Shown: positions 43,117-57,049, numbered from the stretch's first letter. The stretch is 64,000 bases of DNA from Xiphias gladius (GCF_016859285.1 NC_053419.1:8725501-8789500); one strand, 5' to 3'. Notes: generated from the letters alone by a model not told the origin. Program-made: numbers and translations.

Positions 43117-45751
43117 CTACTTGTTGAGATGTGAGCTGATCTTTTCTTTTCGGATGATGTTTGCGTAGGGAATCTGAAAGAAACAAAAGTTAGAGGCAAA
43201 AGTCAGAATAATCCTTGGACAAATGTATAGTTTATGTGTGTAGTTTACATTGTTTTGTCTCAAAAAGTATTATCTGACGTATCTCACTCAAAACACATTT
43301 TCCTATTTTTGAAAAGAAACAAGTGAAACAGGATTAAGATTTCAACACACTTATTATTCTAAAATGTGTTGCAGCAAACGCTCATAAATCAAAAATTTTG
43401 CTGGAGTTCATTCGAATGTCTGTGCGAAATTAATGTGTCATTACTCTCAGACAGATCCATCTGCTTCTCCTAGACACATTTGTCAATTTTGAACATTTTG
43501 TGTGTGCATGTGCAAGTACACGCTTCTAAATGAGTCTGAATGCTTGTGCAGTCGCGTGACTTTGCCGTTACAGGCACGCAGCACACCCTTGCGTGTGTTT
43601 TCTTGTATGGGCAGGGTTTGCGATCATGTGCGCACAAGCGTGTGCAGTTGTTGCATGTGCCAGAAAGCAAAGGCAAACGCCGTCTGTGAGCATGTCTGCC
43701 AGCTGCTCGGGTGATTGATGTGGACGGAAACGCTCAGACGGCTGCAGAGGAACTTCTCACCCATGAAAGACAAACTAGATGATTGGCTCTGCCTTTTGAT
43801 GGACAAATAAGCAACAGCACAAGTGTCCAGTTGAGTCCTATTCATGTCTTGATTTCTTTTTTTAAGACATGTCTTAGGATTTCTTATTATGTCTACAATC
43901 TACCGTAGTTGTAATGTTAATTGACTTATTATTGTGCCATTTCCTCATCCATTTTTAATTTCTTCTCTTCTTGTTTGAACTGTGAAACTATATTTTATTG
44001 ATAAGTGCTTCCTAATTAGTCTTAATTTTATCCCTTCTCAAAATCATTACCAAAACTGTTTTTCAAAGCAATCAGTGAGGCCTTTTTAAATTAATGCATC
44101 TATAAAAGGATATTTTATTTGTCATTTAAAGACGCAGCAGTGATATTTATTTTCCATCAGTGCTCGGCACTGATTGTATCGTTAGTCGTCTTACCATCTG
44201 TAACTGTTGGACCATCTCCTCTCTGTAGGCGAGCTCTCGTTTCATCTGGTCTTGAAAATTATCTGAAATTACGGTAAGAATCTATGATTAGCCTGAGCAG
44301 CATTACCATTTTGAGTAGCTGATCAAGTTAAGGAGAGCTGATAAAGGATAAAGGACAGAAAAAATAGGGGAGGAGAAAAGTAAGAGAGGAAGGGAAAAAA
44401 GAGACGCAGGTACTGAGGATAAAATGGAAAAGAACTTAAGAAAGACAGATAAGGAGATGCTGCCCTTCAGAGTATGTAAAAGAAAAGAGAGGGGAGGAAA
44501 GAAATGACTTACGGAAGATAGGAAATGGTGGGGTGCCCTTCAGAGCGTGAAACTCTTGCTCCAGTCTCCTCCTGAAGTCGATCTGCTCCAGCAGAACCTT
44601 CTGGAGCTCCTCTGCAGCAGCAGCAGGAAAGAGCAGAAGAAGAAGAAAGGGAGATGGAAATACAAGGGAGGAGAGAAAGAGATGAGGGGGGTTGCCTTTT
44701 GGAAATAAAAGCAGTCAAATACATCTTACTCTTGGGGTGGTATGTATGCTATGGTTCCACTATTCGATATTAAGCACTAGGGACTGGGCTGACAGATTTT
44801 TAACAGTCTTCACCTTTCTCCATGTTCTCAACGTCCTTCTTCAGTGGGACAGGAGAGGCAGCGCCTTGGCTCTGATCACCTGAAAACACGGGGAGATTTA
44901 AACTGTGACTTTTGCTCAGACGGTAGTTACAGTATATTAGTCACATTTGGCACCAAGAGTAGTTTTTGTTCTATTCTATCCTACCACAACACCAGACAAT
45001 ATATTTCATTCCTAAATCATCCCTGAGTCATGTGACTATATTCTTGTAATGGACTGATGTCCCATCAGTCTTCTCTGAATGGCTCCTCCACGTATTTTTG
45101 CATTAACAATGCGAACCCTGCTCCACTTCCTCCTGCTCTCTGCGTCCCCCCAGTCTTCAGTGAAGCCCTGTAACGCACTCCTCGGCCTCTGGGTGTCAGT
45201 GCGAGTTTGTGATAACGGAGACATTTACTGCAGTCAATCCCTGGCGTATTCGGTCTCCTCCCGCCGTCGGATCAAAAAAAAAAAAAAAAAAAAAAACTTT
45301 TTTCTTAAGAAACGAGGAAAAACACTCAGAAATGGAATTTAGAGCGAATGGATTCTGTGGCTCCGAAAGCTGGAGCGAAGGTCTGTGCTGATAAGTAGAA
45401 GTTTAACTGGACTTTCGTCCTGTTCCACAAGATTTTGCGCGGAAATGGCAAGTTTGTAGATGAGTGTGCTCTTCAGCTGTTGCATTATAACGTCGGCGAT
45501 TTCGTGTTTTGAGCCCTTGAGTTGTTGTAAATTGACAGTAAATGTGTGTACAGTCTTGTTCTCACTGTAATACAGTATTTGGTATTATCCATACTTTGTC
45601 CCTATACCCTTTTAAAGCTTCGCTGCTGCCGGAGGCGATCCACTTGTTGCTTGAGAAGTTCGCCATCTCCCACCTTCCTTTTTCTACCAAACACCTCCGT
45701 CGCATTCTGTTTTCGGATTCACCAGCTTGAAAGGCGTCTGCATTGTTTTGC

Positions 45752-45788
<37 letters not shown>

Positions 45789-48700
45789 TGCTGATGTCTG
45801 GATTGTGACAATGAGGCATTGAACAGGCCTTAAATGAAGCAATCCAGCATCCTCGATATGTATATTCTCCTCCAGTCATTTCATGTCTTGGCTCCTTAAG
45901 ACTCCCTGCGCCTCTCTCACTCTCTCTCTCTCATTTAGAGAGAGCTCTCCTCTCCTCTCCTCTCTCCTTTCCTCTCCTCTCCTCTCTCTGTCTCATTTGA
46001 CAAGCAAATTTGCAGACAGTGCCCGAGGATAACAACCTCGTTTGACAGTCAATTAACCGTGAATAGTCAAAGCCAAGGCGGTTTGCATTACATAAATGGA
46101 AAATTAGATTATTTTTTCTCCCTAGAAACAGAGGGAGAGTTTAAAGACAGTGGAGAAAGGGGGACTCGGAGGAATCAGGCCTTCTAATCACGTAGAGCTT
46201 CCCACCGCCCAGGGAGACGTTTGGCAATCAGGGGAAAGGTGGTCTCATTTAATTTGTTTCGTGTAATTTTTCGAAATACATTATACATTATGCGCAGGGA
46301 TCATTACGGTGTGTGTGTGTGTGTGTAGGGGCTGAGGGAGTGGGGGGTAGATATAAATGTTGGCACAGATGTCATAAAGCACTTTTAATGTCTTCCTGAC
46401 AGATATAAAAAGGCAATAAGCTGTGATCTTTTTCAAACGGGAAAAGGGTTTTTCGCGCTGAAGAAGGGGAGGGGGAAAAAAAAAGGCAATTACGTCGGCG
46501 GTGATATGGGTCTAGGATGGAGATTGCCAGCGCGGCTGCTTATCTCTAAGCTGATGTTTTCTTGTTGAACTCTAACGGCCCCCCTAAGAGTAACGGCCCT
46601 GGCGACGGCGCTGCTGGAGAGAGAGAGAGCAGCTGTGGCAGGGTGGCGGCAGAGGCAGCTCTCCGCCGCTGTCTCGCCTCCCCGCGCACGATGTTACGAG
46701 TCCCTTAACTCGCCGTCTTGTAGCAGGACCGAGGTGGATGGGCCTGAAGACCGTGGAGCTTTCCCTCGCTGTTTTCAGTACCGAGTCTCATTTGTGCAAT
46801 ATGAAGAAACCTCACTTTTGTATATAAAGTCATATTTTCCTCCAAGTGGGTTTTTTTTTTTTTTTTTAAATCAGCTTAGTTTCTTTTATATGTGGAAATT
46901 TTGCAGTGTTCCTTCATCTACCTTGTGTATGCTTAATTACAACAGCGAAGGCCAACTCTAGCTTTTGATGCCATTATATAATACACATTTTATAAATCAA
47001 AGTGCTGTTTTTGTTTCATATTTTTGATTTACCTCTCAATGTTGATTTTTTTTAATAATAATAAAAAAATAAATTATATTCCTGCTCTGAAGATACATTA
47101 TTAGAGACAGTTCTAATGTAGTTCTAATTTGCTAACAGTCAAAAGTCGCTTTTGCATGTATTCATTTTTGGGAAGTGATTTCATTTAATTTCCTGATGTA
47201 AACGTTAATCAGGATTTAATCTGCAGTCTTAGAAAGACCCCACTTGCTCTGTGATATGAGATTCAAATTACTGAGGAGTGAAACCGAATGCAGAAATTAA
47301 ATGAACCTTTTCATCCTAATAATTCTCAGGAAGTACCTAACCTGCCATTTTTATATTCTGCTGTATTTTCTTCATTGATTAATTTGTTGTTATCCACCTG
47401 GCTGCGGCTGTTCCGCAGCCACTCACAAAAAAATGAAAAACATAAGCGAGTGTATGTACCTGAGCTCTCCCTCCAGTAGTCCGGTGCTGACGCCTCACTC
47501 TCTGGTGCAAAGAAACTATTCTGCTCTTTGTTTTCGTCTGAAGGAAAAAATGAGAGAGCAAGACAGAGAGACAGACAGGGGAAGAGATTCAGTAAGGCCC
47601 ATTGGTTGAGCTGGTTATCCGGACACATGGAGATAACTAAGTGTGCACATGGTGTGTGTCTCCTTTGTGTGAATGCGTATGTGGGCCGTGTGGCCACGCG
47701 TTTGCCTGTGTTTGTGAGCACACTGCCACAAAACACACACAGGAGACATTTTCTTCAGCAAAAGGGTCAGAGTGGGAGATGAGAGAAGCAAATGAAACGT
47801 CACAGGAATATGAGCCTCGCAGGGACACAGAGATACTATAAAACCACTCACTCAGACAATAAATGAAACAAAGATGCTATAATACAACTGAGTCAGACGT
47901 CTGATGAAACAGATAGTGTGTAACAGCTTGCTGAAATAGACTGTGTAATGCTATTTGATGAAACAGTGTAAAAACCTGTTCAAAGAGTGGAGCAAGCTAG
48001 GTGATTTTTGTAGATTATATATCAAAGAGAAACTGTAGTTTTGCAAATGTTTTTGCACCGACACTATTGTGCGGTTTCAAAAGGGTGACCTGCACATCGT
48101 CATCTAGAGTACAGGCTGAAATTTCAGACTTCCAAAACTCATTAGAAATAACAAAAAGAAAAGATTTAAAACTAATAGATTAAAATGTCTGCTCACCAGA
48201 AATGCTGGAGTTGTCTTTGGTTGCATACGCAGGTAGTCCTTCATCTCTGTTTTTGTGAATCTGGAAATCACATATAATCAGTTAGCATTTCATATACTTA
48301 TTATGCATTGTATAGTTACAATACAGCAGATTCTAAGTCTTATAAGGCCAAATAATGGTGTATGATTTTGATTCTTTGATGTGATGTTAATTTTTTATAT
48401 TTACATGTTTTTTTTTGTGTGTAAAATTTAACTCATCATTTGACTAATGTGATCTCCCTTGTTGGTGCTCTTTTCTTTAAAAAAAAATCGGCCAATAGCA
48501 GCATTCACTTATAATGACCTAAATTGGAGTTTAGAGTTAAAGCCCGTTTTTCCTCTCCGCGTCTCTGAAATCAGTGAGATGTATCTGCAGTATGTTACTC
48601 AGTGAATGATCCTCATAACTCTGTGTGTCGCTCCTCCTCCTCCTCCTCCTCCTCTCTCAGAGGCCTGGTTAATGTGGGAGTCGACAGGTTAAAGATTAGA

Positions 48701-50908
48701 GTTGCCCTAACAGGCCGGGGTGACAGAGGGAGAACAAACACACCGTGGCCATTAAACAATCCACGCCTGGGCCTATTAGTTGGGATCAGAGTGGGGTGAC
48801 TGTTTCAATTTCTACAGGGAGAAACCAGCCTATCAATCTGCTTATGCAGATCACATCACTGCCTGACTGCAACACCATTTAAATAATAATTAGCTAAAGT
48901 GGCCTGGGGGGATATTTACGTTTTTGTAAGCTGGGTCCTCTCGGTGAGGTGGGTTGGAGCTGGAGAGAGGCAAGCTCGCTGGAGGGGAAGCAGGCAGGCT
49001 GGGGGACTCCTGCTGGATGGGGTCCGAGGAGGAGGCGGGGGAGGCGCTGGGATACACAACGCCACTCCCTCTCTCTTTCCCCCTCTCCTCTCCGGCCGTG
49101 TCGCTCAGTGCAGGGAAGTACAGGCCGGTTTGAGTCTGTGGTGGCCTGCTTGTGAAACTCCCTTCCTCCTCCTCGTCCTCCTGCTTCGATGACTCCACAT
49201 CCACCTCCCCCTCCTCCTCGCTCTCCCCTCCCTCTGCTTCTCCGTCGCCCCCGCTTTCACTTCCATAACTACAACTGCTGGTGGGCGATAGCCGCTGGTG
49301 GCGATCTGACCCCGCAACCACAACCCCAAAGTCCTCGTCTGTTGCCCCAGTGACTCCTCCACCGTTGCTGTGGAGTTTGGCGATGCTCTCTGCATCCTTG
49401 ACTACGGGGCGGAAGGCTGAGCCATAGCTTGGCTTCCTGGTTTGGAGGGTCGGGGTGTCCAGGAGTTTGAGCCATCCCTCTGATGTCACAGGGCGAAGGT
49501 CAGGGGTTACCGTTGTGCAGTCTTGGTCGAAAAGCCCCGATCTCGGTGTCGTGGTGCCACTGCCAGAGGCCATGGTTGCACTGACACCATTTCCGTTGGC
49601 AGTTACAGCTCCAGGCTCACTGGGGTCTGAGAGATCCAGAAAGGCCTGCCTAAGAGAAGGGTTGTCTGCCAGCGAGGAGAGGGCACTGGGCTGAGGCTGG
49701 AGGTAGGTGGGGACAGGGATTCCGCCCGCTGCTCTCGGTGGCCAAAACATGCAGAAAGGGGGATAGAAAGTGTCTTTGCGGCCAGGCCATAAAAGACCAG
49801 AGAACCCTGCTCCTTTCTGCCCGGCTGAAATGTCACTGTCCTCTTTTTTCTGCTGGCAAAGGCTAAATGCTGGGAAGGGGTAAGGTGAGGGGAAGAGTGA
49901 CGTGGGAGGGAACTTCTGCAGCATGCCGAAGCCTTTGCTTGGGACGGGAATGACAGGGTAGTTACGCGATGCCTTACGAGGAGACAGACTGCCTCCATCC
50001 AGATCATCCTCGTCTTCAAAGCGGCCTCTTTTCTGAGCACCCAGGTCAGGTCCCATCATATGAGGCACCACGGAACCTGGGAGAGTCTTCATGGGCCCCA
50101 TTGAGGGACACTGGGCTGAAGAGGGCAGTGCTCTCTTCCGGCTGCCTCCATTAAACATAGCTTTGACGTCTTCCCATGCATAAACCAACTCATCAGGTGG
50201 GTGCTTGTCACTGAGCTTGAGATGTCGTCGCCAGGAGTTAAAGTTGGCCGCATCAGGTTGGGTGTACTTGGCGTCCGGTGTGCGGTGGGAATGGAAAATG
50301 AACTTATTCGGGGAGAAGTACATGTTGCAGAAGGAGCACTTGATGCACTTTGCCCTGGAGCTGTTGTAGCGTGCTGGGATGAAGTTACCCCGGCAGCCCC
50401 AGGCGCACTCGTGTGTCACATCAAAGGCAAAGTTGTCGGGCAGTTTCGGCGGCGTGTTCTCTCCCAGGAAGGACTTGCACAGCCGCTCGGCTTCCCGCTT
50501 GGTGATCATGCCACAGCGGCGTGACGAGATGGGCATGGCACCGGCCCGACGGAGAATCTCCAACTGAACCGGGGTGCACTGGACACAGGTGATGCCCAGT
50601 GCCACGCGACGATTATGAATCTCATTGTAGCTGTAGTTCTTGAGGAGTGTGTTGGAAATCTGCGCCAGGCAAAGTCTCTCATTGTTATCAATGACCAGTG
50701 ATACAATGGGAACGCCGTACAGGATGACCTGGCCAACCTGGTTGGGCTTGAGGGGTGAAGAGGAAGAGGAGGGAGAGGGTGAGGATAAAGAAGAGGATGA
50801 GGAGTGGAGGTGGGTGGGTCTGGGTGGAGTCAGGGGTTCCTGCTGGTAGGGGCCTGTTGAGCTCGTCATAATGATGTCATTAGAGCTCGAAAGATGGGCT
50901 TTATCCAT
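43117..50908 (-). CDS. skor2: SKI family transcriptional corepressor 2
   Basis: Nuclear corepressor of the SKI/SNO/CORL family, active mainly in developing neurons such as Purkinje cells. Seven coding exons on the minus strand: 50908-48920, 48260-48197, 47537-47460, 44879-44814, 44611-44513, 44262-44195 and 43173-43117. They total 2421 nt, or 806 residues. A Ser-rich stretch (36-51) precedes the SKI/SNO/DAC homology region at about 53-155. A SMAD4-binding/SAND-like Cys-His domain follows at about 160-255 (HECAWGC, CIKCSFCNMYFSP, FIFHSH). Conserved blocks YPVIPVPSKGF and FYPPFCMFWPP, an acidic stretch near residues 555-590, and a C-terminal coiled coil follow. The protein is shorter than human (about 1000 residues), mainly lacking its Ala, His and Gly runs. 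IER3IP1/HDHD2 next door supports SKOR2 over SKOR1. An acceptor before 50933 implies an upstream leader exon. Confidence 0.96.
45754..45784. repeat. (TG)n microsatellite
   Basis: Simple repeat in SKOR2 intron between exons 3 and 4. Confidence 0.9.
45910..46003. repeat. (CT)/(CTCTC) pyrimidine-rich tract
   Basis: Imperfect CTCTC and CTCCT units in SKOR2 intron 3, with a short AGAGAGAG interruption that could pair with the surrounding CT. Confidence 0.8.
48631..48653. repeat. Short (CCT)n tract in SKOR2 intron 1
   Basis: About seven CCT units, similar in length to the ancestral tract in the IER3IP1 leader. It shows what an unexpanded tract looks like in this genome. Confidence 0.85.
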
Positions 50909-50933
50909 ACTTGGAGGAAAACTGAGGAACGAC

Positions 50934-52894
50934 CTGAGTGAAAGGAAAGAGCAAAAGGAAGAAACACAGAATGAACATGTGTCAACATGTGTTGCTGCCT
51001 TTGAAATTTTACAAATTATAGTACCAAAAAAACCCCTCCGGTAAAGTTAAATATATGCCCTCTCTCTCTGTATCACATATACCATGCCATAGCTGATCAT
51101 TCCTTATAATGTGCGCTTAGTCTTCCAAACACATGTAAACAAATGTGCACATTGAAATAATGATTATTTGAAATGACATGCATTCAAATTAAACGCGTTG
51201 AACTCCCAATTTACATCCAAGCACAACAATGCTTTTATTTTCTATGTATTAAAGAACTGACTAAATATGGAAATAATATAACATCAATACGCATTTTGAA
51301 AAGGCGATTTCAGTTTGCCTGCAAAATAAATTGCTGTCATCTGAACTACTCTTTAAAAATTATTGAGTACAGAATTTTTTAAAATAATTATGACATAGTT
51401 TAAATATTAAGGAATAGTTAAGTGAGGTTCTTGGGTGACAGCAAGTGCAAATACTGCATTCATATGTCACTTTTCCGCATTTATGCCTGCATTGTCAAAA
51501 TATTAAATCTTGCAGTTCAGTTAATTAATTCATTTTCCAGAAAATGATAGTCTGTAGCATTTTAGAATATAGAAGATAGATGATAACACTCCTCTAAAAT
51601 AATTGTTACAGTTAAAGTTCAGCCTTAGCCAGCTCTTCCCCCAAACGTATGGGCACAACCTAATGTTTAAAGTTCAACGCATTCGGGGGCCACAAGGTCT
51701 AGTCTTTTTTTTTTTTTTTTTCAAGATCTCCTATGAATATTTATTTAGATTTATTCTAAAAAGCATGAAAATGGCAGAAGAATGACTGTGAAGAGAAAGC
51801 ATGCAAAACTTTTTTCATGCGCTGGCTGAGAGCAAAATTTACTGCGCTGTATTATTTCAACAAATTATACTGTATTGTTCTGAGTGTGAAATACAAAGCA
51901 CAATTTTTAACTTTATGCTGAACATCTGCTCAGTCGTGAATAAGTTATATTACTTGGAAATTAGCTTTAGTTTTTCATAAAGGAAGCAAATCATGAAATA
52001 TATATTTCAGAAATTCCCATTTTTACAGCACCTAGAGCAAAAAACTAAACTATTTTAGTGCGTATTACATTTGTGGTGTGTTTTAAAAACAAAATATAGT
52101 ACCGAAAAAAGAGCGAAATCCGTTTTTTTCCCCGACAACTATTTCAAGAAATGTACGTTTCAACAGATAAATTGCTTACACATTTATTACCAATTATTTT
52201 CGCACGTTTTATTCAGTGCAGTATGTTTATAATAACAATATTGGACAGCAAGGCGTTGATATTAAACGGGCCGCAGAATGAAACGAAACCAAACGAAAAA
52301 GGTGACTTTTTGAATGAACCTGGGACAAATGATTACGGATCAGTTACGGACGCATTAGGTGCAACTGTGGTGGCTGCACAACAACCTACCCAATACACTA
52401 GGTAAGCGACGGGCCTCCTGCTCTGAAGCAAGCGCTCCGTTTGGCTTCCGATCCTACACGACACGTTGAACTAGATGCAATTTTAGAATTTCAGCGGAGC
52501 CCGAGTTTAATTCAAGCCGGTGCAACGGGGCCGGCCCTCAGCGAAGTACCGCGCCTGTCAGTTTGTCAAGCATCCTGTAAAAACTTACCCATGGAACAAC
52601 ATTGGAGGCGGGCTGAACGGTTCGTTTATCTCGTAACCAAAATACTTCAAAATAATAATGAGAATAAATAATAATAATAATAATAATATGCCATTGGTCT
52701 ACAGTCATTTGAAATAAAGGTCGGGAAGGCAACGGAATGTGAGCCGTTCACAGACATTTTCCTCAAGCATTTCCTTCTTTAAGTCGTTTTAGGAGCCTGT
52801 TTTCTGTCCCATTGCTCACTTAAACACGCGGTTTTCATTCAGCGACATTTTAGCCAACTTTAGCCTTCGACTGAAATGCTCGAGCCATCCTTAC
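50934..52894 (-). other. Probable SKOR2 5' intron
   Basis: A/T-rich interval between the candidate leader exon and the first coding exon. No coding sequence recognised; the open frames here lack any family resemblance. Confidence 0.4.
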
Positions 52895-53170
52895 CTCCGA
52901 CTCCCGGGAGTAATCCCAAATGCGTCAACCAAAAAAAAAAAAAAAAAAAACCTCTCACGAGAGAAATCGATTTCTCCTACACACTTTCAAACAACTCATT
53001 TTTATCACGTAAACGAACAGATTTTCACTGAATCATATCCGGGAAACATGGAATCGCAGCCAGCGGTTGTCTCCAACTGAAGAGTGAGCCTGCTCGTGAG
53101 ATGTGAGTAAACTGCGACGCTCGCGCCGGCTTTATTCGCTTTTCAGAGACACCACGCGCAGTCCTAATCC

Positions 53171-53205
<35 letters not shown>

Positions 53206-53300
53206 TCTCTCTCTACAACGCACCTGCCTTGAGTTTGATTGGCGTGTAGCTCGAGCTCAGCCCACCATCCAGGAGACACACACACACACACACACACACC
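52895..53300 (-). promoter_or_regulatory. Candidate SKOR2 leader exon and promoter
   Basis: On the minus strand GAGTCGGAG|GTAAGGATG is a strong donor, with the exon ending at 52895. It would join the acceptor TTTCACTCAG before 50933. The upstream sequence has CpGs, a (CT)n run at 53171-53214 and a (CA)n run at 53276-53299, as often seen near promoters. The transcription start and the exon length are not visible. Confidence 0.4.
53171..53214. repeat. (CT)n microsatellite
   Basis: Simple pyrimidine run upstream of SKOR2. Confidence 0.9.
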
Positions 53301-54196
53301 CTTCCTACATACACAGTTTCTCTCTGGTCTTCTTCACGCGCTGTGCTGCCCCCGTCCATCTGAGCAGAGCTCTCGCTAACAGCCACTCAAACGCATGAAA
53401 AGTCAAACTAACGGCAGGGACGCACGAGCCCGCACTGCAAACACATTCGCGCGTGCTTGAAATGACCCCCCCCCCCAAAACCCGAAGTGTCAGAGGGCAA
53501 AACTCGAATGACTATACCGCAAATTCAAAACAGAATTTCAGATTCAGAGCTAATTTACTCACGATATTAGTGACTGAATGAATATGAGTTTGAAATGAAT
53601 CTGACACTGCTCTACAACCAGTTGTAACTACAGTAGGGCCTACAAGCTGTCGCTAGTGGATGGGTTACTGCTGGTCGACCGTACATGCTGGGGGGGGGGG
53701 GGGGTCTTTGACATTTAATACTTTGGAAATCCCTGGAATAGGCCACACAACACAGGCGTGTGACTTTTGATACACAAAACCCTGAGCCGGGAGTTAATTA
53801 CCAACAACCTGGCACCAGACACAGCCAAGCAGACGAGCCTGGCATCGGAAATGTGGCTTTTAAACACAGACACAGACATTAGCCTGACCATAGGGGCCCA
53901 GAAAGAGAGAAAATAAAGGCTGAGACAGCAGTCAGACAGCCGGGCAAGTCTGGGGATCCGAATAATGTCTGTCGGTACAGCTGATACCTGCTACACTCGA
54001 GGCTGAGGGGGCTACGCGTGCGGGTTGTTCCCAGGAGGTAGAGGGCAGCAGGAAGCAGACCTCCACACCTCATCTGCTGCAACTGAGGGTCAGAAGAGCC
54101 CCCCAGCCAGGACCCGATGCTAAGAGCGGCAGTGACAATTCACCTGAAGAGGCCCCTCAGAAAATTGCAGTGTAGGATTATTTAATTTAACAAAAT

Positions 54197-54246
<50 letters not shown>

Positions 54247-55440
54247 GGGGGGTCGTCTCTCGGGTGGCTAAGGAATTCCTAGCTACGCCCCTGCTCCAAG
54301 CTCTTCAACCAGGCATGTTGCTCCTGCTGCTCAATTACTTCTTCCACTATAAATATGCAGGCAAATTACAGATGTGAAGGCACAGACCTAAATATGAACC
54401 CAGATATCAGCTGCCTCATAAGTCGTCAGCAAACGTTCGAAGGATGCAAAACAGGATCTCATCTAACTCTGAGCAGGAATGCGGTGAGGTGTTGTCCCAA
54501 ATACTGATTGTCCCCGTTAATTAAAACGACTTAATGAAGTTCTTTTCAGGACAAATTCTTCTGTGGCCCATGTTTCACGTCAGGGACAGAAAACTAAACA
54601 GGAAAACCTAATGCCAGAGGTCACAGACGGTGGTTGTTCAATTGGGATGGAAGTTTCACAATGCAATACGCAGACATGTCTAACATAACGTAGGTGTGTG
54701 TTTGTGTGTCTGAGGAGGATAGCTGGGAAACATCAGAGCAGACTTTGCATAGTTTCCGGTCAAACAGACGCTTCTCGTGAATGGCAGGGGTGCAAAGTTT
54801 TTAACATGATGTTCTCGATGATACATGGAGGTCAGAATAACTTTGCATGATAAATATTGTCCCTGCTGTAATGTTTTGTCCCTGGGGCACGTAGGCCGGT
54901 ATGCATTCGGAATAATAAAGAATTACTGTGGGGCCAATAGAAAGCAGGGGTGCAGAGAAGCAGTACGAATGATAATGTAAGTTTCAGTAGTCCAGCCGTG
55001 TGAGCCCTATTAAAAGGTGCATTCACAAAGCTGCAGTTTAGATCCTCACCTTAATTTATCTAAAAAGACTTTTACACTTTTGGAAGTAATTTAGTTAGAC
55101 TTAAGATAGCTGATGGACATTATAGACCCTTTCAGGTCAGAGCTTATTTATTTATTTATTTATTTATTTTGGAAATGTTGTAGACTTTCAAAGAAGCCAC
55201 TCAAACTCACTGAAACACTGAAGGGTTGAGAAAAAAAAATGTAATTGAACCAAATCGTTTTTCAAGTTCTTTTTTTTTTTTTTTTAAACTCTAAATTACA
55301 CATTTATCGGTCTAAGCGAGTGTCAAACTGGTTAAAAGGCTGCCGGACATTAGAATTGGTGGAGAATAAATCACAGCCAATCTTTCCCCAGTAGCGTCTT
55401 GACGAACATGACAGAACCGCTTTTAGGCTCAGTCCTAAAT
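53301..55440. other. Intergenic DNA upstream of SKOR2
   Basis: No gene recognised. Holds a poly-G run at about 53691-53704, a (TG)n run followed by G9 at 54199-54252, and a (TTTA)n run at 55144-55170. Confidence 0.45.
54199..54252. repeat. (TG)n followed by a G run
   Basis: Simple repeat in intergenic DNA. Confidence 0.9.
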
Positions 55441-55700
55441 CTGGTGCTTGTGTGCCCAAGCGACACGGAGGAGAGCACGAGCCCCATCTGCTCCTTCTCA
55501 AACCAATTTGGGCCGTCAGCGCGCGCGCTTTTGTCTCGCGGACGGAGGCCACGGGAGCCCCCCCGCGGCGATGGCGCCGGAGGGAGGGAGGGGTGGGGTG
55601 GGGTGGGGTGGGACCGGGGGGCCGCGGGCGCGAGCCACGCACGGGCCGCGGCTACTGACACGGCTGACGTCACAATAGAGCGAGGCGAGGCGGTAAAACG
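55441..55700. promoter_or_regulatory. Isolated GC- and CpG-rich island with tandem GGGGT units
   Basis: Sharply GC-rich compared with the A/T-rich DNA on either side. It has GCGCGCGC, CCGCGGCG and four GGGGTG(G)GGT-type units at about 55586-55611, a G-quadruplex-forming pattern on the plus strand. Open frames cross it on both strands but none resembles a known protein. It may be the promoter of an unannotated transcript or a distal SKOR2 element. Confidence 0.45.
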
Positions 55701-57049
55701 ACGCAAAGAAACACAGGTAGAGAAGCTTTCAGAGCTAATAACCGACCATTTTCCGTTCAAGAAATCAATGCACTGCTTCTATAATATTTCTTAAATATTT
55801 TATGAAGACTTCGGTGTTGAGTTTATACTGTTCTTTTAATAGTATTTATGCCTAGCGTTACCAGTAGCCTAAAGGTTACCAAGCAACCTTTCTGCCAGGT
55901 TCAACCTTTAGCTGAAAGATAGATTTTTTTTTTTAAGTTTTTAAGCCAAAGGTGGATTTTTTTTTTTTTAAACTATGTGTAATCTCCATCATCATATTGA
56001 TTTAACGCAGCCTAAGTCTTATGGCTGCACTGACATAACAAAATGACTAATAAAATCACGACCGGCGCGAATTCCCTGAGTTTCTAAACGACAACAACGA
56101 ATCAATGACGAATCTTTGTTTTTGTTTTGTTTTTGTTTTTTTGGAGAAGCGCAAGATGAAGCACAACTTTCTCGCAATGCTCCTGACATGTTATCAAAAG
56201 CGGGGCAAGTCTGAACCACGTGAAGCAGGAAAAGGCTTATTGGAATACAATGGCGCTATTAGCCCCTTTGGAATACATTTCACTTTTTTCATAACGCATT
56301 AGCCGGTCGCCCTACTGAGAAATTAATCATGCGTTTAAAAAAAGAATTGCTTGTGTGACCTCGGAGGGTCAAACCAGGGAGACAGAGGGAGAGGGAAGTG
56401 CTCAAAACGTAACAAATTAAGAGCTACAACACTAAGTGAGCTTGAGCCATTTAACATCAAATCTGTCAATAAATGAAACATGCCCCGGCTGAGTGATAAC
56501 CATATCGAAATGCTTCACACCCCCCCCCTTCTCAAAACGCACTGGATCAAGCCTGAATCACCAAACTTCCTTGTTGTCATTAAAATATTTTCTAAAAATA
56601 AATAAAGAAATAAAGAAATGAATAAAACCTTTAAAAAATGAATTGATAAAGGTTAATTCGTCTATTTTTTTATGACCCAAAAAAGTATTTTTACTTTTTT
56701 CCTTCTGTCTCTCTGAGAATATAAAACATATCACAAATGGGTGTTTAACCATGTGCCAACGTATTCCAGCCCATCCTGTATCAACCCACCAGTGCTCATA
56801 TGAATTTATGTGGATTTAAAGGCAGATGTAGGCTACAATATGGTGCACAGTCGCCCTACATGCCCCAGTTTTAATCCTTACTTAATGCTGCACGTCTTTT
56901 ACTGAATGAGACTCTTCTGTTCATCTGCAGTGAAGATTTACTGTGCATTACAATTAACACTGATCTTAAATAAAGGGGAGAAAATAATAATGATGATTAT
57001 TTACGATGCGTTTAAGTCCGCCCCCTCCCCATGATGAGGAAAAATGTAT

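Noticed and set aside
49603-50040. Minus-strand alternative-frame ORF and several plus-strand ORFs over 48899-50849
   Set aside because: All are shadows of the long SKOR2 first coding exon, whose frame matches the protein family throughout.
55304-55794. Overlapping 112-131 residue ORFs on both strands of the GC island
   Set aside because: Open frames are expected in GC-rich DNA; composition is Arg/Gly/Pro-rich in every frame and no family resemblance was seen.
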